Part shown: piece by piece, positions 25,901 through 30,746 of the stretch | How the letters are laid out: each line of letters starts with the position of its first letter | Position numbering within the stretch: position 1 is the stretch's first letter | From: D2472 sp964444385 | GTDB lineage: Bacteria; Pseudomonadota; Gammaproteobacteria; Magnimaribacterales; D2472 | NCBI GenBank assembly: GCA_964444385.1 | Contig: CAYUHD010000010.1 | Location: 1 to 30,746, forward strand | DNA: 30,746 nt | Reading direction: 5' to 3' | Program-made: the position numbers and the translations under genes | Notes under the pieces: model-generated | Seen by the model: only the letters and a program-made list of their open reading frames with translations | Told to the model about the DNA's origin: nothing | The model's database searches: none

Positions 25901-26654
25901 AGGATCAGAAGTTCGTAAGTTGTGGGACGACACCCAGGTAATTCTTGAGAAGCTTATAAACGAAAAATGGTTAAATCCAAAGGGCGTAATAGGTTTGTTT
26001 CCTGCTAGATCAATTGGTGATGCTATTGCAGTATTGAAGGCAGATGGAACTAATGAAGAGTTATTATTGCATTGTTTGCGCCAACAGAAATCTCGCAAAG
26101 ATTTAGATTCAAACTCCCTGGCAGACTTTGTTGATGATCAAGATGATTATATTGGAGCGTTTGCAGTAACAGCTGGCCACGGCATTGAGGAATACATTGA
26201 ACGCTTTGAGGTAGATCTTGATGATTATAATTCTATAATTCTGAAAGCTTTAGCTGATCGCTTTGCTGAAGCTTTTGCAGAATGGGCCCACAAAAAAGTT
26301 CGTTGTGAAATTTGGGGGTATTCTGCAGAAGAAGATTTTGATAATGATGAACTTATTAGAGAAAAATATCAGGGCATCCGCCCTGCTCCAGGGTATCCGT
26401 CTTGCCCAGACCATCGCCTTAAGTTAAATATTTGGGAGTTACTGGACGTTGAAAAAACCATAAATTTAACTCTTACTGAGTCCCTAGCAATGTGGCCAAC
26501 CGCCAGCGTGAGTGGATTATATTTTGCGCATCCTCAGTCTCACTATTTTCAGTTAGGTAGAATTGATAAAGATCAAGCTGAAGAGTATTCAAAAGCCAGA
26601 GATGAGAGCATGGATGAAAATGAAATCTGGCTTGCTCCTGTTCTTGGTTATTAG
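22992..26654 (+). CDS. metH: Methionine synthase, cobalamin-dependent
   Basis: 1220 residues, the full four-module enzyme (E. coli 1227). The homocysteine domain (about 1-350) has LLDGAMGTMIQ and the zinc cysteines in GLNCALG (about 249) and GGCCGTT (about 313). The folate domain (about 360-640) has NIGERTNVTGS, DINMDEGMLD and PIMIDSSKW. The B12 domain (about 650-900) has DVHDIGKNIVGVVL near 760, whose His is the lower cobalt ligand. The C-terminal SAM-dependent reactivation domain has RPAPGYPSCPDH near 1129. It transfers the methyl of methyl-THF to homocysteine. Genes for B12 uptake and adenosylation follow directly. Shine-Dalgarno is weak, and a second in-frame ATG is adjacent. Confidence 0.97.
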   Translation: MMNNLDTSSRKKLTELLDSQIVLLDGAMGTMIQAYDLQEKDYRGERFADWSIDLKGNNDILSITQPKIIEDIHKEFLEAGANIIETNTFNSNGPSMADYDMANLVHEFNFSAAEIARKSVDSFKEKNSREVFVAGVLGPTNRTCSLSPDVEDPSFRNINFDQLVETFKVATSALLDGGADLIMVETIFDTLNAKAALFAIDLVSEERKIDIPIMISGTITDASGRTLSGQTTSAFWHSVRHAKPMSIGLNCALGASELRPFLQKLSQIADCYVSVHPNAGLPNQFGEYDQTPAEMAEIIKEFGTDGLFNIVGGCCGTTAEHIEVIKNAVNDFSPRAIPVSPKSMLLSGLEPLEIKEDNLFINIGERTNVTGSAIFRKLIEANDYEAAIQVARQQVESGAQMIDINMDEGMLDSKSAMIKFLNLIAGEPDISRVPIMIDSSKWEIIEEGLKCIQGKAVVNSISMKEGEKQFVEQAKLVKRYGAAVVVMAFDEEGQADTLHRKVEICKRAYTILTEEVDIDPHDIIFDPNVFAVATGIEEHNEYGLSFIQACAEIKKTCPGASLSGGLSNVSFSFRGNNVLREAMHSVFLYHSIKNGLTMAIVNAGQLAIYDDLPTELREAVEDVILNLREDATERLVNLAPKYASDKSGSMSSTNQDWRSLDVNERLNHSLVSGVDTFVIEDVEEARLSAEKPLEVIEGPLMDGMNKVGDLFGAGKMFLPQVIKSARVMKKAVAYLVPFIEEEKGDGEMQSNGKMVLATVKGDVHDIGKNIVGVVLQCNNFEVIDLGVMAPTQKILDVAEKESCDLIGLSGLITPSLDEMVGVAKEMERRKLSIPLLIGGATTSPAHTSVKIDPSYSGTVVYVKDASRAVGVAKRLVGDHDVYAKELTSAHANKREAYASRAKSPLRPFPEAQSRKPSLDMLLKPNAPLKLGITKLNPSLEQLHEFIDWMPYFNAWEFSGRFPDILSDPVKGSEVRKLWDDTQVILEKLINEKWLNPKGVIGLFPARSIGDAIAVLKADGTNEELLLHCLRQQKSRKDLDSNSLADFVDDQDDYIGAFAVTAGHGIEEYIERFEVDLDDYNSIILKALADRFAEAFAEWAHKKVRCEIWGYSAEEDFDNDELIREKYQGIRPAPGYPSCPDHRLKLNIWELLDVEKTINLTLTESLAMWPTASVSGLYFAHPQSHYFQLGRIDKDQAEEYSKARDESMDENEIWLAPVLGY

Positions 26655-26723
26655 GCAAACCAAAATGCACATAATTTGCAGTGAAGCTACAACTTTTAAT
26701 ATTTTAAGAAAACATGCTAAAGC

Positions 26724-28652
26724 ATGAAGGACATGAAATTGAAAATTTTTTATAACATATGTTGCATTGCATTATTATTCTTTTCAAAAATTTTAAATGC
26801 TCAGAGTTCAATAAATAGTATTGAAGAAATTTTAGTGTATGCGTCATTGGTGCCTATTAGTTCTGAACGTTCTGCAAATGCTATTACCGTTATTAATTAT
26901 GAACAAATTAAAAATCGATCTGTATCAAGCATTAGCGAACTTCTTCGTGATGTGCCTGGCTTAGCTGTTAGCAAAAGTGGTGTTCAGGGCTCTCAAACTC
27001 AAATTAGAGTTAGAGGCAGTGAGGCAAATCATATCCTTATTTTAATCGATGGGATTGAAGCCAACAATCCTGCACAAAGCGATGAGCTAAATTGGGGCAC
27101 CTTAGTTGCAGCTGATGTTGAAAGAATAGAGGTTATTAGGGGTCCACAAAGCTCAATGTTTGGCAGCGATGCTTTGTCTGGAGTTATAAATATTATTACT
27201 AAAAATGCTAAAAACCCCAAGAGTCTAAAAATATTTTCTGAGAAAGGCAGTTTTGATACTCTAAATAATGGAGCCAGCATTGGTTTTAGAAATGCTAGTT
27301 TTGATGCACGATTTGGATTAAGTCAACTCAAAACAGATGGAAACAATATTTCTCGCACTGGCAATGAAAAGGATGGCTATGAAAATAAAAATTTAACATT
27401 TAAATCAGGCTGGAGGATAAATGAAAAACTTCGAACTTCCTTTTTAGCCAGACACTCTGATGGAATGAATGAGTATGACTCAGATATTGATTTTGATGGT
27501 TTGGTTGATGATCAGGATAAAGTGGCTAAATTTGAAAATACTATAATGGGAATTAAATTGGATTATTTAGACTCGAAAAAAAAATGGCAACACCATGCTG
27601 CCATTGCACAATCAACAAATGATAATAAGGATTTTCAAGACGGCTTGTTAGGAACAGCAACCGCTTCAACTAAAGATCAAATTAGATTTATAAGCTCATT
27701 GCATTGGGATAAATTTGCTCAAAGGATCTCATTTTTAGCAGAGCAAGAAAAAGAAAAATTTAAACAGCGCGGCCTAATTAATGACTATGGAATTTATGGC
27801 ATATTTGACCCCAATCAGGATCAAAGACGAAAAACAAACAGTATTGCTATTGAGTACCGGGCTGATATTCTAGACAAAATTACTCTAGCAGCAAGCACAC
27901 GTCGAGATGATAATTCTGAGTTTAAGGATTCAAACACATATAGATTTGAAATAATTTATGATTTGAGTCCCCATGCTAGATTAAGAAGCGCCTATGGGAT
28001 AGCAATTAAAAATCCAACATTTACAGAGCGATTTGGTTTTTACACTAATTTTATTGGAAACCCATTTTTGCAACCTGAAAAATCAACCAACTGGGAACTG
28101 GGCCTTGATCAGAAATTTTATAATAGAAACTTAACTTTATCTGCCACAATCTTTAATTCAGAGCTAGAAAATGAAATAGATGGAAATGTTTTTGATCCAA
28201 TAACATTTGGGTATACAGCAACAAACAAATCAGGGTTTAGTAAAAGAAATGGACTTGAGATTAATTCATTCGTCAAGTTGAGTAAAAATGTAACCATAAG
28301 TGCTTCATATACTTTTACTGATTCACAAGAGCGTGATGCAAGTGGAAAATATCAGCTTGAAGTTAGACGCCCGCGCCATATCTCAAGTTTCAACTTGTCA
28401 TGGCAGCAAAGCGATGCCTTTAATATTAATACAAATATTCAATATAATGGTTCTCAAAAAGATGCTGTTAATTCAAGTAATGTAAAGCTAGCTGAATTCA
28501 CAATAGTCAACATAAGCGCAAACTTAAATCTCAGCAAAAAATTAAATGCATATCTGCGCTTAGAAAATTTACTTGATGAAAGTTATGAAGAAATTTTTGG
28601 TTATCAACCGCTTGGTTTTGGAGCCAATATAGGAATTAGATATAGACTTTGA
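26724..28652 (+). CDS. btuB: TonB-dependent outer-membrane receptor, BtuB-like (vitamin B12)
   Basis: 642 residues (E. coli BtuB 614). The signal peptide runs to about residue 26 (ILNA-Q), and the second ATG three codons in (26733) is an alternative start. A TonB box-like EEILVYA lies near 34-40. The plug domain (about 45-160) has ISELLRDVPGLAVSK, QIRVRGSEANHILILIDGIE and VERIEVIRGPQSSMFGSDAL followed by GVINIITK, which closely resembles BtuB. The rest is a 22-strand barrel ending LENLLDESYEE...GIRYRL. The substrate call rests on similarity and on position between metH and cobalamin adenosyltransferase. The 69-base leader is too short for a full cobalamin riboswitch. The start overlaps a small inverted repeat, CATGC-TAAA-GCATG. 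Confidence 0.8.
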   Translation: MKDMKLKIFYNICCIALLFFSKILNAQSSINSIEEILVYASLVPISSERSANAITVINYEQIKNRSVSSISELLRDVPGLAVSKSGVQGSQTQIRVRGSEANHILILIDGIEANNPAQSDELNWGTLVAADVERIEVIRGPQSSMFGSDALSGVINIITKNAKNPKSLKIFSEKGSFDTLNNGASIGFRNASFDARFGLSQLKTDGNNISRTGNEKDGYENKNLTFKSGWRINEKLRTSFLARHSDGMNEYDSDIDFDGLVDDQDKVAKFENTIMGIKLDYLDSKKKWQHHAAIAQSTNDNKDFQDGLLGTATASTKDQIRFISSLHWDKFAQRISFLAEQEKEKFKQRGLINDYGIYGIFDPNQDQRRKTNSIAIEYRADILDKITLAASTRRDDNSEFKDSNTYRFEIIYDLSPHARLRSAYGIAIKNPTFTERFGFYTNFIGNPFLQPEKSTNWELGLDQKFYNRNLTLSATIFNSELENEIDGNVFDPITFGYTATNKSGFSKRNGLEINSFVKLSKNVTISASYTFTDSQERDASGKYQLEVRRPRHISSFNLSWQQSDAFNINTNIQYNGSQKDAVNSSNVKLAEFTIVNISANLNLSKKLNAYLRLENLLDESYEEIFGYQPLGFGANIGIRYRL

Positions 28653-28702
28653 GTTTAAACAAAATCAGACAGGTTGATATAGTAAATTTGAAAACGCACT
28701 AA

Positions 28703-29323
28703 ATGAGCAAGAAAAACCAAAAGCAAAGAATAGATAATCTTCATAAGAAAAAAATGGAAAAACTTAAGAAGAATATTGATGCGTCAATCAATACAGCAAA
28801 TACTAAAAGAGGCATAGGAATACTATTAACAGGCAACGGCAAAGGAAAATCAACCTCTGCCTTTGGAATAGTTATGAGATCACTGGGCCACAATTACAAA
28901 GTCGGCATTGTTCAATTTATCAAAGGGCAACAATTATCCGGTGAGGAAATCTATCTTCGGGATAAATGCCCTGCTGTAACTTTTCATCAAATGAATACAG
29001 GCTTCACATGGGAAACGCAAGATCGTTCGATTGATATTGCTGCGGCTGAGGAAAGCTGGTCCATAGCAGAAAAAATGCTTCAAGATGAAGATTATCATTT
29101 GGTTGTATTGGATGAGCTTACTTATATGCTAAGTTTTAAGTATCTTGATGAGGATAAGATTATTCATACTCTTAAGAATCGTCCCATCAACCAATCAGTA
29201 GTAGTTACAGGGCGTGGAGGAGGATCGGCCTTGGTAGGCTGGGCTGATACTGTATCTGAGATTAAAGAAATAAAGCATGCATATAATCAAGGTATTATGG
29301 CTCGCAAAGGCATTGATCTATAA
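28703..29323 (+). CDS. btuR: Cob(I)alamin adenosyltransferase (CobO/BtuR type)
   Basis: 206 residues, close to BtuR/CobO (about 196-214). It adenosylates corrinoids using ATP. The P-loop GNGKGKSTSAFG (about 44-55) is followed by GIVQFIKG, the FTWETQD segment, VVLDELTYML (Walker B-like), and VVTGRGG...ADTVSEI near the end, all standard for this family. A lysine-rich N-terminal extension (1-35) precedes the P-loop. It lies 50 bases after the BtuB-like receptor and 57 before a membrane protein gene. MetH itself uses methylcobalamin, so this enzyme implies other AdoCbl users in the cell or a scavenging/retention role (inference). Confidence 0.93.
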   Translation: MSKKNQKQRIDNLHKKKMEKLKKNIDASINTANTKRGIGILLTGNGKGKSTSAFGIVMRSLGHNYKVGIVQFIKGQQLSGEEIYLRDKCPAVTFHQMNTGFTWETQDRSIDIAAAEESWSIAEKMLQDEDYHLVVLDELTYMLSFKYLDEDKIIHTLKNRPINQSVVVTGRGGGSALVGWADTVSEIKEIKHAYNQGIMARKGIDL

Positions 29324-29331
29324 AGATGAAC

Positions 29332-29337
29332 TATAAT
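29332..29337 (+). promoter_or_regulatory. Consensus -10 hexamer before the membrane-protein gene
   Basis: TATAAT lies 44 bases before the ATG at 29381 and just after btuR. The best upstream partner, TTGATC at 29313-29318, is only 13 bases away, too close for an ideal sigma-70 promoter, so this is a weak call. A clear Shine-Dalgarno AGGAG (29371-29375) sits five bases before the ATG and supports that start. Confidence 0.3.
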
Positions 29338-29380
29338 GTTGAGAAATATTTTATTTACTAAGGCCTAACAAGGAGTTTGA

Positions 29381-29869
29381 ATGTTAAAAAACTTAGTTTT
29401 ATTAATCTTATTAATACTTGTGAGCAGGTTCATCGGCCTTCCAGCAAATTTTTCACCTCTGCTTGCATTAGCAGTCTTTATGCCAAGACTTACAGATGAT
29501 CTTCGCATTCAATATCTTTTACCAGTAACTATAGTTGCAGCTACAAATTTATTTCTAGAGCCGGTTAATATAATCATCTTAGCTACCATGCTTTTAGTCT
29601 TTGCTATTACTCCAACTGTAAGTCGTTTTAGCAACAGTTTATTTTGGGGCACTTTAAGTGCCGTTTTCATATGGCATATCGTGGTCAATGGAGCTGTCTG
29701 GGTGACAGGTGGAGGCTCTATTATTGAGACATATATTGCTGCTATTCCGTTTGATCTAAAATTGGCAATTAGTACTGGGCTTTATGCTGCTTTGTTTTAT
29801 TGTGCTGAAAGATTTTGGATGAGCTATACAGAATCAAATATAAAATTTTTAGATAGGTATATCAATTAA
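29381..29869 (+). CDS. Small polytopic membrane protein (DUF6580-like), candidate cobalamin permease
   Basis: 162 residues with five or six hydrophobic helices (about 3-20, 24-36, 43-60, 64-80, 88-110, 125-142). Marks such as PANFSPLLALAVFMP near the start, the VNGAVWVTG stretch and ETYIAAIPFDLKLAISTGLY recall the DUF6580 family as I remember it; that match is from memory. The size and helix count are also those of ECF-transporter S components, such as the solitary B12 importer BtuM. It follows a B12 receptor and adenosyltransferase in the same direction, and no BtuCDF genes are in the window. An inner-membrane corrinoid transport role is therefore a reasonable inference, not shown by any motif. 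One Cys lies near residue 141. Confidence 0.6.
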   Translation: MLKNLVLLILLILVSRFIGLPANFSPLLALAVFMPRLTDDLRIQYLLPVTIVAATNLFLEPVNIIILATMLLVFAITPTVSRFSNSLFWGTLSAVFIWHIVVNGAVWVTGGGSIIETYIAAIPFDLKLAISTGLYAALFYCAERFWMSYTESNIKFLDRYIN

Positions 29870-29961
29870 AAAATCCCCTTCTTTAAAATAATCTTAAATA
29901 TACCTATAAATAATTTTAACCACATATTATGATTGTCATGTCCTAAACTATTTGCACAAAA

Positions 29962-30746
29962 ATGCACAAAGAACTTGCTAACGCTATTAGGTTTTTATCC
30001 ATAGATGCTGTTCAAGCTGCTAAATGTGGCCATCCTGGCATGCCGATGGGTATGGCAGATATCGCAGTGGCTCTTTGGAAATATAACTTAAAACATAACC
30101 CTAAAAACCCCTACTGGTTCAATCGAGATAGATTTGTTCTATCAAATGGGCATGGCTCAATGCTGCTTTATAGTTTGCTTTACTTGACTGGGTACAATTT
30201 AAGTATTGAAGACCTGAAAGATTTTAGACAAATGAGGTCTAAAACCCCCGGCCATCCAGAATTAGATTTAGATATAGGAGTCGAAACAACAACCGGGCCG
30301 CTGGGCCAGGGCTTAGGCAATGCAGTTGGAATGGCGCTGGCAGAGAAGATGCTGGCGAGCAAGTTCAATCAGCCGGACGGATTGCATCCAATTGATCACT
30401 TTACCTATACATTTTTAGGTGATGGATGTTTGATGGAGGGAATTTCACATGAAGTTTGCTCTTTTGCAGGAACGCATGGCTTAGGTAAATTAATCTGTTT
30501 TTATGATCAAAATGGAATCTCTATTGATGGAGAAATAACTAATTGGTTCACAGATAATACTACTCAAAGATTTGAAAGTTATAACTGGCAAGTATTAGAA
30601 GCAGACGGTCACAACGTTGAGCAAATCTTAGAGGCAATAAAAAATGCTCAGGAAGAATCTAGTCGACCAACATTAATTTGCTGTAAGACAAAAATTGGAT
30701 TTGGATCACCAAATAAAGCAGGAACATCGGGTGTGCATGGATCTCC
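29962..30746 (+). CDS. tkt: Transketolase, N-terminal part (3' end outside window)
   Basis: The frame from ATG 29962 stays open to the window edge (261 codons). It begins MHKELANAIRFLSIDAVQAA and has the transketolase marks CGHPGMPMGMADIA, DRFVLSNGHGSMLLYSLLYL, KTPGHPE, TTTGPLGQGLGNAVGMALAE (thiamine pyrophosphate region) and the GDGCLMEGISHEV metal-binding motif with YDQNGISIDG. Transketolase moves two-carbon units in the non-oxidative pentose phosphate and Calvin-type pathways. The preceding 92 bases are AT-rich (TATAAA at 29905-29910, TATTAT at 29925-29930) and have no clear Shine-Dalgarno. About two thirds of the family's usual 660 residues lie beyond the window. Confidence 0.95.
   Translation, partial: MHKELANAIRFLSIDAVQAAKCGHPGMPMGMADIAVALWKYNLKHNPKNPYWFNRDRFVLSNGHGSMLLYSLLYLTGYNLSIEDLKDFRQMRSKTPGHPELDLDIGVETTTGPLGQGLGNAVGMALAEKMLASKFNQPDGLHPIDHFTYTFLGDGCLMEGISHEVCSFAGTHGLGKLICFYDQNGISIDGEITNWFTDNTTQRFESYNWQVLEADGHNVEQILEAIKNAQEESSRPTLICCKTKIGFGSPNKAGTSGVHGS

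Noticed and set aside
26655..26723. Cobalamin riboswitch before the BtuB-like gene
   Set aside because: The spacer is 69 bases, too short for the known aptamer, and lacks recognisable core sequence.

Overview
The window is 30.7 kb of AT-rich bacterial chromosome (by eye well under 45% G+C), densely packed and mostly in operons. Several gene orders are gammaproteobacterial signatures: lptM-dapF-DUF484-xerC-yigB, engB next to cytochrome c4 and dsbA with polA nearby, and dsbB, gshA of the enterobacterial type and ubiK. Low G+C, very short spacers, a B12-dependent metH and a TonB-dependent B12 receptor suggest a streamlined marine gammaproteobacterium such as the SAR86 clade. That assignment is inference. 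I saw no rRNA, tRNA, insertion sequence, prophage or CRISPR array.

Layout. 1-300: 3' end of a SCO1/SenC copper chaperone. 297-5255 (-): pckA, gshA, a quinone-oxidoreductase-like gene and a lipoprotein tyrosine phosphatase form one tight operon, preceded by a control region rich in inverted repeats (5256-5423). 5424-8709: dsbB (-) and polA (+) are divergent. 8734-12912 (+): a four-gene MacAB-like export operon (membrane fusion protein, ATPase, two FtsX/MacB permeases). 12929-14030 (-): a Coq4-like ubiquinone protein overlaps engB. 14095-15793 (+): cytochrome c4, dsbA and a cytochrome c5-type protein. 15786-19199 (-): lptM, dapF, DUF484, xerC, yigB and ubiK, nearly all overlapping. 19241-22694 (-): metF, metK and ahcY. 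22992-29869 (+): metH, a BtuB-like receptor, cobalamin adenosyltransferase and a small polytopic membrane protein. 29962 to the end: 5' part of transketolase.

How it works together. metF, metK, ahcY and metH make a nearly self-contained activated-methyl cycle: methylene-THF to methyl-THF, homocysteine to methionine to SAM, and SAH back to homocysteine. It is arranged divergently around a 297-bp control region. The cobalamin that MetH needs seems to be served by the genes just downstream: an outer-membrane receptor, an adenosyltransferase and a candidate inner-membrane step. A second theme is envelope redox chemistry and respiration (SCO1, DsbA, DsbB, cytochromes c4 and c5, Coq4, UbiK).

Most notable points: a 33-codon lptM whose start codon lies in the loop of what looks like the ahcY terminator; the B12 cluster with an uncharacterised membrane protein where BtuCD might be expected; a Coq4 homologue with an intact HDxxH-x11-E motif; and the repeat-rich control regions upstream of pckA and metH.
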